Shown here: positions 7,559 to 16,049 of the stretch, piece by piece | Position numbering within the stretch: position 1 is the stretch's first letter | Layout of the letters: each line of letters starts with the position of its first letter | NCBI GenBank assembly: GCA_045124495.1 | Contig: JBGVLX010000145.1 | Span: 1 to 38,228 of the forward strand | Length of the DNA: 38,228 nt | Direction: 5' to 3' | Source of the DNA: RGIG1668 sp045124495 | GTDB taxonomy: Bacteria; Bacillota; Clostridia; Lachnospirales; Lachnospiraceae | The notes under the pieces: model-generated | Database searches by the model: none | Told to the model about the DNA's origin: nothing | What the model saw: only the letters and a program-made list of their open reading frames with translations | Made by a program: the position numbers and the translations under genes

Positions 7559-9811
7559 ATGAAACATAAAAAATATATAAAGCGAAGTATACGTATTGTA
7601 TTGTTTTTTACCCTTCTTATGTGTGTTGGGGCAGCTTTTTATGTAAAAATGCTTTATGAAAGTTATAAAAGTGAATTGGAGCTTACTTTAAGTGAAGTTT
7701 CGTATCAGTCTGTTGCCACCTTGACCCGTGAAATGGAATCCAGGGTACGGTACGTGGACAGTATGGCGCAGTTGATTTCCAAGATGAATTTAGAAGATAC
7801 GGATTTGATTTTAGAAGCGTTGGATGATTTGGATTTTAAAGATGACTCTATGGTTGCTAAGGATGTAAATTATAAGAACATTGGTATCATCAGGAATGAT
7901 GGAACGGCTTATACCACGAATGGGGAGGCCTATGTAGCCTGGAGTCTTAAAAATTTTCGCTTTGCAATGCAGAATCGTTCATATATTTCAGATGCCTTAA
8001 CAGATTATGATGGTAAGGATGTTATTATGTATACGGCACCGATTGCTGTTGATGGAAAGATTGTGGGTGCCTTGTTTGTAACATACGATGTGGAAGTATA
8101 CCGGGATATAGTAGAGATTACCTCTTTTGATGGAGAAGGATATTCTTACGTGGTGAAAAATAACGGAGAATCAATTATTTCTTCTAATAATCCGAACAGT
8201 TTCCAGAATTATGATAATATTTTTGGAGCTATGATAAATGCATCTGAGGAAAATGAAGAGTGTGTTCAGACTTTGATGAAGGAACTAAAAGCAAATGAAG
8301 TAGACGGTTATGTTGTTTTTCATAATGAAGTGGATAAGTACATGTATTACCGGATGGTAGGATATAATGACTGGTATCTGCTTACAGTGGTTCCGGAAAG
8401 TGAGTTGAATCATAAGCTCTATCACACCATAAGAGTAACCTCATTGGTATTATTAGGAGTTGTTATATTATTTGCCGGTCTGTTGTCAGCGATTACTTAT
8501 ATTTTCTATAAGAGCCGTAAAAAGATAGAAGAAATCGCATATGTTGATCCACTAACCGGAGGAGCTACCTATGATAAGTTCAAGGTTGATGTGCAGGAGA
8601 TTGTTTCTCAGAATAAATCTAAGAAATATGCCATGATTACCATGGATATTGATAAGTTTAAATTAATTAACGATATTTTCGGATATTCAGAAGGAAACTA
8701 CATCATTAAGCATATTTGGGGAATGATTAAACGTCAGATTCAGCCGGGGGAAGCATTTTCACATAAACGTGCAGATGAATTTATGTTGTTTTTAAAGTAT
8801 GATGAAATAAGTGAAGTAACAGAGCGGATTGAGAGGATAGATTTAGAAGTTAAAAATTTAAAGAAGAACGGAAATTATGAAATTGAGTTATCCGTGGGAA
8901 TTTGTGAAGTGAAGCCTGGTGGAGAATTTGATATTAATAAGGTAATTGACCATGCTGCCATTACAAAAGGAACCATAAAAGGACAGCACGGAAAACTGTA
9001 TGCCATTTATAATGATAATTTAAGAAAGAAACTACTTCGTGAGAAAGAAATTGAAAACAGAATGGAACAAGCCATTCGGGATCATGAGTTTGTGGTGTTT
9101 TATCAACCGAAATTTTCTGCGGCTTCCAAAGAACTGGTAGGAGCAGAAGCCTTGGTTCGCTGGTGTGCGGAAGATGGTATGATATATCCAAATGAATTTA
9201 TACCGTTGTTTGAAAAGAATGGTTTTATCACAACATTAGATCAGTATGTATTTGAGACAGTTTGTCTTGATATTGCCAGATGGAAGAAGGAAGGATTAAG
9301 GGTAGTTCCTGTATCTGTAAATTTATCACAGTTACAGCTATATAATAACAATTTTCTTCAGACTTATTCTGATATTATTGAGAATGCCCAAATACCGAGT
9401 TCGCTGGTGGAATTGGAATTGACGGAAACTACCTTTGTTTCGGATTCTAATATATTGCTGAATACCATTCGTGATCTTCATGAATTAGGAATTAACGTAT
9501 TGATTGATGATTTCGGAACCGGATATTCTTCTTTGAATATGTTAAAGAATATTCCGGCAGATGTTATTAAGATTGATAAAAGTTTTGTGGATGATATTGG
9601 TGATGAAAGAGGAAATCAGATTGTTACCACGATCGTTCATTTAGGACAGTCTCTGGATATGAAGATTGTAGCTGAAGGTGTTGAAAATGAAGATCAGTAT
9701 GAATTCTTAAAGAGTATTTATTGTGACGTAATTCAAGGATATTATTTCTCAAAACCAGTAAGCAGCGATGCATTTCATGAGATATTGATTGCGAAAGGAA
9801 TCCGTAAATAA
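7559..9811 (+). CDS. Membrane c-di-GMP phosphodiesterase: Cache sensor, degenerate GGDEF, EAL
   Basis: Predicted to break down the second messenger c-di-GMP in response to an external signal. From the ATG at 7559 (750 aa) there is a membrane segment (about 11-31), an extracytoplasmic Cache-like domain (about 35-285), a second membrane segment (about 294-317), a GGDEF domain (about 325-480) and an EAL domain (about 505-745). The GGDEF signature is RADEF (residues 404-408), so diguanylate cyclase activity is unlikely. The EAL domain keeps its expected residues: EAL (Glu530), SVNLS, ELTET, IDDFGTGYSS, IKIDKSF, AEGVE and QGYYFSKP. A longer in-frame start at 7484 is less likely because AGGAGG (7546-7551) lies seven bases before 7559. 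The gene stands alone with a terminator behind it. Confidence 0.92.
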   Translation: MKHKKYIKRSIRIVLFFTLLMCVGAAFYVKMLYESYKSELELTLSEVSYQSVATLTREMESRVRYVDSMAQLISKMNLEDTDLILEALDDLDFKDDSMVAKDVNYKNIGIIRNDGTAYTTNGEAYVAWSLKNFRFAMQNRSYISDALTDYDGKDVIMYTAPIAVDGKIVGALFVTYDVEVYRDIVEITSFDGEGYSYVVKNNGESIISSNNPNSFQNYDNIFGAMINASEENEECVQTLMKELKANEVDGYVVFHNEVDKYMYYRMVGYNDWYLLTVVPESELNHKLYHTIRVTSLVLLGVVILFAGLLSAITYIFYKSRKKIEEIAYVDPLTGGATYDKFKVDVQEIVSQNKSKKYAMITMDIDKFKLINDIFGYSEGNYIIKHIWGMIKRQIQPGEAFSHKRADEFMLFLKYDEISEVTERIERIDLEVKNLKKNGNYEIELSVGICEVKPGGEFDINKVIDHAAITKGTIKGQHGKLYAIYNDNLRKKLLREKEIENRMEQAIRDHEFVVFYQPKFSAASKELVGAEALVRWCAEDGMIYPNEFIPLFEKNGFITTLDQYVFETVCLDIARWKKEGLRVVPVSVNLSQLQLYNNNFLQTYSDIIENAQIPSSLVELELTETTFVSDSNILLNTIRDLHELGINVLIDDFGTGYSSLNMLKNIPADVIKIDKSFVDDIGDERGNQIVTTIVHLGQSLDMKIVAEGVENEDQYEFLKSIYCDVIQGYYFSKPVSSDAFHEILIAKGIRK

Positions 9812-9864
9812 AAATGGTTTAGAATTGCGGAAGTACAAAGTGCGGAGTTATTCGTAGGTGTCAT

Positions 9865-9887
9865 GGGGTCAAAATATTTTTGACCCC
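9865..9887. terminator. GGGGTCAAAA hairpin after the phosphodiesterase gene
   Basis: GGGGTCAAAA (9865-9874) and TTTTGACCCC (9878-9887) form a perfect 10-bp stem with a three-base loop. No clear T-run follows, so it may stabilise the transcript end rather than terminate on its own. Confidence 0.5.
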
Positions 9888-9900
9888 AACATCATGATAT

Positions 9901-9930
9901 AAGAGGTTTGTTCAGGCAGACCTCTTTTTG
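9901..9930 (+). terminator. Rho-independent terminator
   Basis: AAGAGGT (9901-9907) and ACCTCTT (9920-9926) enclose a 12-base loop and run into TTTTGTT. It lies just behind the hairpin at 9865-9887 and probably ends the phosphodiesterase transcript. Confidence 0.7.
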
Positions 9931-10042
9931 TTCGATTTTCTATTAGGAAAGGTATTTGTTTTTTTGAGATGACTTAATATAAGTTTTGGGAGTTTCATAA
10001 TTGCCTAACAGGAATGGTAAGATGGAAGGAGTACGAAAGGAT

Positions 10043-11269
10043 ATGAGAAAAATTGTAGTAATAGGCGGGGGAGCTGCGGGAATGATAGCAGCATATTCCG
10101 CTGCTATATCCGGTAAACAGGTGGATTTATATGAAAAAAATGAAAAGTTAGGAAAGAAGATTTATATTACAGGAAAAGGAAGATGTAATATTACGAATGC
10201 TTGTACAGAAGAGGAGTTCTTTGAGAATGTTGTGACAAATCCTCGTTTTTTGTATAGTTCTTATTACGGGTTTCGGAATTTTGATATGATAGATTTATTG
10301 GAAGGACATGGTGTAAAGACAAAAATAGAACGTGGAAATCGTGTTTTTCCGGTTTCAGACCATTCTTCAGATGTCATAGACGGACTTTATCGGGCTCTGA
10401 AAAAGCAAAAGGTGAACATCCATCTGAATTCTGAAGTAAAAAAAATATGTTTTGGTGAGGATGCCATAGAAGGAATCGAACTTGCGGATGGAAAGCGGAT
10501 TCCGGCGGATTCTGTGATTGTGGCAACAGGTGGTTTATCCTATCCTTCTACCGGTTCCACCGGAGACGGATACCGGTTTGCAAAAGCTGCCTCTCATAAA
10601 GTGACCAGGCTTACTCCGGCCTTGGTTCCTTTTAATATAAAAGAAGATTTTATAAAAGAGTTACAGGGGCTTTCTTTACGTAATATTGAAATCTCTATTA
10701 AAAAAGGGAAAAAAGTAGTATATAAAGAGTTTGGTGAATTATTATTTACTCATTTCGGAGTGAGTGGACCGACTATTTTAAGTGCCAGCTCTTATATTCA
10801 AAAGTGGATGGGAGAAGAATCATTAGTATTATCTATCGATTTAAAACCGGCGCTGACGAAAGAACAGCTATCTAACCGGCTGGTGCGTGATTTTAAACGA
10901 TATAGTAATAAAAAATTTATGAATGCGTTAGGGGATTTATTCCCTTCAAAATTGATTCCGATTATGGTAAAATACTCAGGGATACCGGAAGAGAAACGTG
11001 TAAATGAAATTACAAAGGAAGAAAGAGAACATTTAGCAGATTGTATCAAGAGTTTTTCTTCTACAATAGAAAGCCTGCGTGGATACAACGAGGCAATTAT
11101 TACGAAGGGTGGCGTGGATGTAAAGGAAGTAAATCCTGCAACCATGGAATCCAAGAAGATGAAAGGTTTGTTTTTTGCAGGCGAGGTTTTGGATTTAGAT
11201 GCAGTTACAGGGGGATATAATCTGCAGATTGCCTGGTCTACAGGTTATGCTGCGGGAAAAAACAGTTGA
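10043..11269 (+). CDS. HI0933 / BaiN-type FAD-dependent oxidoreductase
   Basis: A flavoprotein of the HI0933 (YhiN/BaiN) family, about 408 residues, the usual length. It begins with the FAD-binding motif VVIGGGAAGM and a downstream acidic residue in LYEKNEKLGKK. It carries the family stretch ITGKGRCNITNAC, a second glycine motif VIVATGGLSYPSTGSTGDGY, and the C-terminal GEVLDLDAVTGGYNLQ that closes the FAD site. A family member, BaiN, has been linked to bile acid 7-dehydroxylation in some clostridia, but most members have no established substrate and nothing here points to bile acids. Upstream TTG (10001) and ATG (10022) starts are in frame; 10043 is chosen because the dinucleotide-binding strand normally starts within a few residues of the N-terminus and AAGGAG lies at 10026-10031. 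Confidence 0.85.
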   Translation: MRKIVVIGGGAAGMIAAYSAAISGKQVDLYEKNEKLGKKIYITGKGRCNITNACTEEEFFENVVTNPRFLYSSYYGFRNFDMIDLLEGHGVKTKIERGNRVFPVSDHSSDVIDGLYRALKKQKVNIHLNSEVKKICFGEDAIEGIELADGKRIPADSVIVATGGLSYPSTGSTGDGYRFAKAASHKVTRLTPALVPFNIKEDFIKELQGLSLRNIEISIKKGKKVVYKEFGELLFTHFGVSGPTILSASSYIQKWMGEESLVLSIDLKPALTKEQLSNRLVRDFKRYSNKKFMNALGDLFPSKLIPIMVKYSGIPEEKRVNEITKEEREHLADCIKSFSSTIESLRGYNEAIITKGGVDVKEVNPATMESKKMKGLFFAGEVLDLDAVTGGYNLQIAWSTGYAAGKNS

Positions 11270-11316
11270 TGTGGTTTGTTTGTGAATATTTATAAATTAA
11301 GAAAGAAGGATTTATT

Positions 11317-11979
11317 ATGTTTAATATTGCAATTGATGGACCGGCAGGAGCCGGAAAAAGTACTATCGCAAAAAAGGTAGCGAAAGAATTGGATTTTATT
11401 TATGTGGATACAGGGGCCATGTATCGAAGCATGGCATTGTATTTGATTCGAAAGGGAGTAAAAGCAGAAGAAAAGAACAAAATTATCGAACTGCTTCCTG
11501 AAATTCATGTAACCCTCGCATACGTGGAGGGAGAGCAACATGTATATTTGAATCAGGAAGATGTCTCATCCTTGATTCGAAACGAAGAAGTGAGTCAGAT
11601 GACATCGTCTATTTCTACTATTGCGGAAGTCAGGGAGGCGTTGTTATCATTGCAACGAAATCTGGCAAAGGAAAATAATGTCTTAATGGATGGACGGGAT
11701 ATTGGAACATGTGTGTTACCAAATGCCGAATTAAAAATTTATCTGACTGCTTCCACTAAGGTAAGGGCAAAAAGACGTTATGATGAAATGATAGAAAAGG
11801 GCATGGAATGTAACTTAAAGGAATTAGAAGCTTCAATTAAGGAAAGAGATCAACGTGACATGAATCGTGAAATTGCTCCGTTAAAGCAGGCAGAGGATGC
11901 GGTTTTTCTGGATACTTCAGATATGAACATTGAAGAAGTGGTGAGTGCCATCATTCGTCTGGTAAAAGAAAGGGAATAG
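11317..11979 (+). CDS. cmk: Cytidylate kinase
   Basis: Phosphorylates CMP and dCMP with ATP in pyrimidine nucleotide metabolism. The 220-residue chain has the P-loop DGPAGAGKST (residues 7-16), the CMP-binding segment VDTGAMYRSMALY, the signature MDGRDIGTCVLPNAELKIYL and the LID region RDQRDMNRE with arginines that close over the phosphates. Length and order match the bacterial enzyme. The next gene, ispH-S1, begins four bases after the stop, so the two are co-transcribed; cmk next to an S1-domain gene is a common bacterial arrangement. Confidence 0.97.
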   Translation: MFNIAIDGPAGAGKSTIAKKVAKELDFIYVDTGAMYRSMALYLIRKGVKAEEKNKIIELLPEIHVTLAYVEGEQHVYLNQEDVSSLIRNEEVSQMTSSISTIAEVREALLSLQRNLAKENNVLMDGRDIGTCVLPNAELKIYLTASTKVRAKRRYDEMIEKGMECNLKELEASIKERDQRDMNREIAPLKQAEDAVFLDTSDMNIEEVVSAIIRLVKERE

Positions 11980-11983
11980 AAGG

Positions 11984-13912
11984 ATGTTAAAGGTTGAAGT
12001 AGCTAAAACTGCAGGGTTTTGCTTTGGTGTAAAAAGAGCAATGGACACTGTATATGATGCAATAGAAAAAGATGAAGTGGTGTATACCTATGGACCTATC
12101 ATTCATAACGAACAGGTGGTTCAGGATCTGGAAAATAAGGGTGTTCGTGTAATAAGAGAGAAAAATGAACTCAAAGAGATAGAAAATGGTTCTATCGTGA
12201 TCCGTGCCCATGGAGTTACAAAAGATGTCTGTGAAATAATTGAAAAGCAGGGATTGAAGCTGGTAGATGCTACCTGTCCTTTTGTTAAAAAAATTCATAA
12301 AATTGTACTAGAAGAAAGTGAAAAAGGAAATACTATAGTAATTATAGGCAATCCGACACATCCTGAAGTAGAAGGAATTTGCAGCTGGTGTACAGGTGAT
12401 TTTTTTGTGATTGAGAACGAAGAACAAGCGGTAAATTTTGCTAAAAATATAGATAAAAAATTGTGCATTGTGTCACAAACGACGTTTAATTACAATAAAT
12501 TTAAACTTCTTGTTGAAATTATTTCAAAAAAGGGGTATGATATAAGTGTTTTTAATACCATTTGCAATGCTACGAAGGAGCGTCAGGAAGAGGCTAAAAG
12601 TTTGGCTTCTCGCGTGGATGCCATGATTGTGATTGGTGGGAAAAACAGTTCAAACACGCAAAAGCTATTTGAAATTAGTGGAAAAGAATGTGCGAATACT
12701 TACTATATACAGACACTTGTTGACCTGGATTTGACATCTTTTGAATCCGTTAGTAGCGTAGGTATTACGGCAGGGGCTTCAACCCCAAATTATATTATTA
12801 AGGAGGTTCATAATAGCATGTCAGAAGAATTAAGCTTTGAACAAATGTTAGATGAAAGTCTAAAAACAATTAGAAATGGGGAGGTTGTGGAAGGTACTAT
12901 CATCGATGTAAAAGAAGATGAAATTATCTTAAATATTGGCTTTAAGGCTGATGGTATTATTACCAGAAGTGAATATACCAACACACCAAATGTTGACTTA
13001 AGAAATGAAGTTAAGGTTGGGGATACCATGGAAGCTAAGGTTCTTAAGGTAAACGATGGCGAAGGTCAGGTTTTATTAACATATAAGAGATTAGCTGCAG
13101 ATAAAGGAAATAAGAGATTAGAAGAAGCTTTTGAAAACAAAGAAGTATTAAAAGCAAAAGTGAACCAGGTATTAAATGGTGGTTTAAGTGTAATCGTAGA
13201 AGAGGCATCCGTATTTATTCCTGCGAGCCTTGTTTCAGATACTTATGAAAAGAACCTTGAAAAATACGCTGGACAGGAAATTGAATTTGTTATCACTGAA
13301 TTTAACCCTCGTAAAAAGAGAGTGATTGGTGACAGAAAGCAGTTATTGGTTGCCCAGAAAGCAGAAAAACAAAAAGAATTATTTGCTAAGATTTCTGTTG
13401 GTATGACAGTAGAAGGTACTGTTAAGAACGTTACTGATTTTGGTGTATTCATCGATTTAGGTGGTGCAGACGGTTTATTACACATTTCAGAAATGTCTTG
13501 GGGTAGAGTAGAAAATCCTAAGAAACTTTATAAGGTAGGAGATACTGTAAAGGCTTTAATTAAAGACATTCAGGGTGAAAAGATTGCACTTAGCTTAAAG
13601 TTTGAAGATAGTAATCCATGGATTACTGCTTCAGAAAAATATGCAGTAGGTAATGTTGTAACTGGTAAAGTTGCAAGAATGACTGATTTTGGTGCATTCA
13701 TTGAATTAGAATCCGGAGTAGATGCATTATTACATGTATCTCAGATTTCTAAGAATCATATTGAAAAGCCATCGGATGAATTAAAAGTTGGACAGGAAAT
13801 TACAGCTAAGGTTGTAGATTTTAAGGCAGAAGAAAAGAAAATCAGCTTAAGCATGAAAGCTTTAATTGCTGATGAACCAGAAGAAACTTCTGCAGAAGCA
13901 TCAGAAGAATAG
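11984..13912 (+). CDS. ispH: IspH (HMBPP reductase) fused to four S1 RNA-binding domains
   Basis: A 642-residue two-part protein of a kind known in clostridia. Residues 1 to about 277 are the [4Fe-4S] enzyme that makes IPP and DMAPP in the last step of the MEP isoprenoid pathway. Its cluster cysteines are Cys13, Cys98 and Cys194; active-site residues include His41, His76, His126 and Glu128 in PTHPEVEG. Residues about 299-368, 385-455, 474-540 and 556-625 are four S1 repeats, the last two with clear TDFGVFI/TDFGAFI and HISEMSW/HVSQISK motifs as in ribosomal protein S1. An acidic tail follows. A strong internal ribosome site at 12800-12806 suggests the S1 half may also be made separately. Cmk is immediately upstream. 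Confidence 0.95.
   Translation: MLKVEVAKTAGFCFGVKRAMDTVYDAIEKDEVVYTYGPIIHNEQVVQDLENKGVRVIREKNELKEIENGSIVIRAHGVTKDVCEIIEKQGLKLVDATCPFVKKIHKIVLEESEKGNTIVIIGNPTHPEVEGICSWCTGDFFVIENEEQAVNFAKNIDKKLCIVSQTTFNYNKFKLLVEIISKKGYDISVFNTICNATKERQEEAKSLASRVDAMIVIGGKNSSNTQKLFEISGKECANTYYIQTLVDLDLTSFESVSSVGITAGASTPNYIIKEVHNSMSEELSFEQMLDESLKTIRNGEVVEGTIIDVKEDEIILNIGFKADGIITRSEYTNTPNVDLRNEVKVGDTMEAKVLKVNDGEGQVLLTYKRLAADKGNKRLEEAFENKEVLKAKVNQVLNGGLSVIVEEASVFIPASLVSDTYEKNLEKYAGQEIEFVITEFNPRKKRVIGDRKQLLVAQKAEKQKELFAKISVGMTVEGTVKNVTDFGVFIDLGGADGLLHISEMSWGRVENPKKLYKVGDTVKALIKDIQGEKIALSLKFEDSNPWITASEKYAVGNVVTGKVARMTDFGAFIELESGVDALLHVSQISKNHIEKPSDELKVGQEITAKVVDFKAEEKKISLSMKALIADEPEETSAEASEE
12800..12820 (+). promoter_or_regulatory. 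Internal ribosome binding site and ATG at the IspH/S1 junction
   Basis: TAAGGAGGTT ends at 12808, with core AAGGAGG at 12800-12806, matching nine of the ten bases complementary to the 16S rRNA tail. An in-frame ATG at 12818 (residue 279) follows after 11 bases. Starting there would give a free four-domain S1 protein of 364 residues beginning MSEELSFEQMLDES, which looks like a natural N-terminus of bacterial S1. Confidence 0.55.
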
Positions 13913-13923
13913 TAAATGTGTAT

Positions 13924-13944
13924 GTGCCTGCTTTATGCAGGCAC
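13924..13944. promoter_or_regulatory. GTGCCTGC/GCAGGCAC hairpin between ispH-S1 and cheR
   Basis: A perfect 8-bp stem (13924-13931 with 13937-13944) with loop TTTAT begins 12 bases after the ispH-S1 stop codon. There is no T-run, so it may limit read-through or protect the upstream transcript. It lies inside the longest possible cheR frame, which argues against that longer start. Confidence 0.5.
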
Positions 13945-13978
13945 TAATATTAATAAAGTTTATTATGAGGTATTAGCT

Positions 13979-14755
13979 TTGGCATATGATTATGAGTTAT
14001 TTAAAAGTCAGATATTTCGTTTAACGGCAATTGATCTTAGTTCATATAAAGAACGACAGATGAAACGAAGAATCGATGCATTGATTACGAAACATGGTTT
14101 TAAGGGTTATGAGGAATTTGTGAAGGCGATAGAGAAGGATAAGGCATTATATGATAGTTTTGTGGCTTATTTAACTATTAACGTTTCTGAATTTTATCGA
14201 AATCCTGAACAGTGGAAGGTTTTAGAAACTGTGTTTTTGCCGGATTTGATTAAGAAAACAGGTCAGCTGAAGATATGGAGTGCTGCTTGTTCTACAGGAG
14301 ATGAACCTTATTCTTTGGTGATGTTGCTAAGCAGATATCTTCCTTTGAATAAGATAAAGATTTATGCGACAGACATTGATGCACAGATTTTAGATAAAGC
14401 CAGAATGGGCATTTATTCTGATAAAAGCTTGGCTGGATTACCTTCTGAATTTAGAGATAAGTATTTCAAAAAGATAAATGATAAGGCGTTTAAAATTGAT
14501 GACTCTATTAAGAAATGCGTTGAATTTTCAAGGCATAATTTATTGAAGGATACATATCTAAAAGATTGTGATTTGATTGTATGCCGTAATGTTTTAATTT
14601 ATTTCACAGAAGAAGCAAAATACGAGATTTTTAAGAAGTTTAATGCGGCATTAAAGAAGGGCGGAATCTTGTTTGTAGGAAGTACAGAACAGATTATTCA
14701 GGCACAGGAATTAAATTTTAAAAGTGTTAAGCCGTTTTTTTATGAGAAGTTATAA
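13979..14755 (+). CDS. cheR: CheR-type protein-glutamate methyltransferase
   Basis: Uses S-adenosylmethionine to methylate glutamates of chemoreceptors. From the proposed TTG start at 13979 (258 aa), an alpha-helical N-terminal domain has YKERQMKRRID, which in CheR contacts the substrate. The SAM-binding core follows with WSAACSTGDEPYS from residue 100, IYATDIDAQILDKA and LIVCRNVLIYF. The frame stays open back to 13916, but GAGGTA at 13967-13972 lies six bases before 13979, and the extra segment would be encoded by a hairpin; residue sequence from MAYDYELFK fits a CheR start. No other chemotaxis gene is in the window, so it is an orphan here. Confidence 0.9.
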   Translation: MAYDYELFKSQIFRLTAIDLSSYKERQMKRRIDALITKHGFKGYEEFVKAIEKDKALYDSFVAYLTINVSEFYRNPEQWKVLETVFLPDLIKKTGQLKIWSAACSTGDEPYSLVMLLSRYLPLNKIKIYATDIDAQILDKARMGIYSDKSLAGLPSEFRDKYFKKINDKAFKIDDSIKKCVEFSRHNLLKDTYLKDCDLIVCRNVLIYFTEEAKYEIFKKFNAALKKGGILFVGSTEQIIQAQELNFKSVKPFFYEKL

Positions 14756-14790
14756 CTAATTGAAGCGTTATTTTGACGATAGAAAGAGTT

Positions 14791-14839
14791 CCTCTTATGG
14801 CAGATGATGGAAAGGTTGTTTGTCGTAAGAGGATTTTTT
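14791..14839 (+). terminator. Rho-independent terminator after cheR
   Basis: CCTCTTA (14791-14797) pairs with TAAGAGG (14826-14832), followed by ATTTTTT. The long loop may hold further pairing. Confidence 0.7.
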
Positions 14840-14875
14840 ATTTAATAAAAATATAAAGAGTCAGGTGATGTACAT

Positions 14876-15931
14876 TTGAAGAAAATTGAGTATAGGATAG
14901 AGATTCCGGAGTGTATCCTTGGAAAATTTACGGATGCTTTGTTTTTGGATATCGAAACAACTGGATTTCATAGAAAAAGAGCTCAAATATATCTCATTGG
15001 TGCAGGATATATAAAGGGTGAGGAATTTGTGTGTTGGCAGTGGTTTAGTGATGATGGGACGGAAGAGGAACTGTTACAGGACTTTTTTTCTTTTGTTTTG
15101 CCCTTTAAAAAACTGGTGCATTATAATGGACTGAGTTTTGATTTGCCTTTTTTGGAAGAAAAAGCAAAACTATATCAAATAAAAGGTTCCCTGATAGAAA
15201 AGGAACAGTTAGATTTATATCGGGAAATAAGGCCCTTGAGGCATTTTTTGAATCTGAAGGATTTAAAATTACCCACAGTTGAAAGTTTTTTTCGGATAGA
15301 ACGGGAAGAAACGGAAAATGGAAAAACTTTAATTCCGGTATATAAAAGTTACCTAGAGTCTCCAACACAAGAGAAAGAAGAAGAATTACGAAAACACAAT
15401 TATTTTGATATTGTACATTTGACGAAACTTACAGAAATAAAAAACATAAAGAATTGTTTTGATGAAGGGTTTGAGATACTAGAATTTTATATTACGAATC
15501 AGTATTTGAATGTTAAAATTAGATGTTCTTATCCCTTTCCAAAATTGGTTCAAGGAGAACGGTTTGGTATACTTTATTCCTTTTATGATAAACAAGGAGA
15601 AATCAATGTTCCTCTTTATACAGGAAGTTTAAGATATTATTATAAAAATTACAAAGATTATTATTTTTTACCTTATGAGAATATGGTAATTCATAAAAGC
15701 GTTGCGGCCTTTGTTGAATCTAAACATAAAGAAAAGTGTAGTGCTGAGAATTGTTTCATTGTAAAAGAGGGAAGTTTCTTAAGGCAATATGAACCTATTT
15801 TCGAAAATGAATTGAAACAGGGGTATAAAGAAAAAGAAACTTATTTTTCTGTGGAAGAATTAGAAAAATTGGAATGTCAGTATGAATATGTAAAAAGTGT
15901 ATTAAGAAAGATAGTAATGCCCCAGAAGTAG
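14876..15931 (+). CDS. YprB-like ribonuclease H-fold exonuclease
   Basis: A 351-residue protein with a DEDD-type exonuclease fold (RNase_H_2 / YprB family) in its first 190 residues. Motifs visible are LFLDIETTG (Exo I, the D and E of DxE), HYNGLSFDLPFL (Exo II, with its Asp) and HNYFDIVHL (Exo III). The rest is not recognised. The start is the TTG at 14876, with AGGTGA at 14863-14868 seven bases upstream; no ATG in frame lies nearby. It follows the cheR terminator and precedes a ruvAB promoter, so it is probably a single-gene unit, possibly in nucleic acid repair or RNA turnover. Substrate unknown. Confidence 0.8.
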   Translation: MKKIEYRIEIPECILGKFTDALFLDIETTGFHRKRAQIYLIGAGYIKGEEFVCWQWFSDDGTEEELLQDFFSFVLPFKKLVHYNGLSFDLPFLEEKAKLYQIKGSLIEKEQLDLYREIRPLRHFLNLKDLKLPTVESFFRIEREETENGKTLIPVYKSYLESPTQEKEEELRKHNYFDIVHLTKLTEIKNIKNCFDEGFEILEFYITNQYLNVKIRCSYPFPKLVQGERFGILYSFYDKQGEINVPLYTGSLRYYYKNYKDYYFLPYENMVIHKSVAAFVESKHKEKCSAENCFIVKEGSFLRQYEPIFENELKQGYKEKETYFSVEELEKLECQYEYVKSVLRKIVMPQK

Positions 15932-15960
15932 TTGGCTTTTTGGCATTTCAATGATATAAT
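15932..15960 (+). promoter_or_regulatory. Sigma-A promoter for ruvAB
   Basis: TTGGCT (15932-15937), 17 bases and TATAAT (15955-15960). The -35 box starts on the base after the previous stop codon. Transcription would start near 15967. No LexA-type inverted repeat was seen around it. Confidence 0.65.
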
Positions 15961-16049
15961 CTAGATATTGATTAGCCACATAAGTGAAGTTTTACAGGAT
16001 ATGTAGGTAATGATTCAGGATTAAGTAATGTTATTTTTTGGAGGATTTC

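Noticed and set aside
7559..9811. Active diguanylate cyclase
   Set aside because: RADEF replaces GGDEF, so the cyclase active site is not intact.
10043..11269. Bile acid 7-dehydroxylation gene baiN
   Set aside because: Family membership alone is not enough; no other bai gene is present, so only the broad flavoprotein family is called.
15932..16049. LexA (SOS) box upstream of ruvAB
   Set aside because: No convincing GAAC-N-GTTC type inverted repeat near the promoter.
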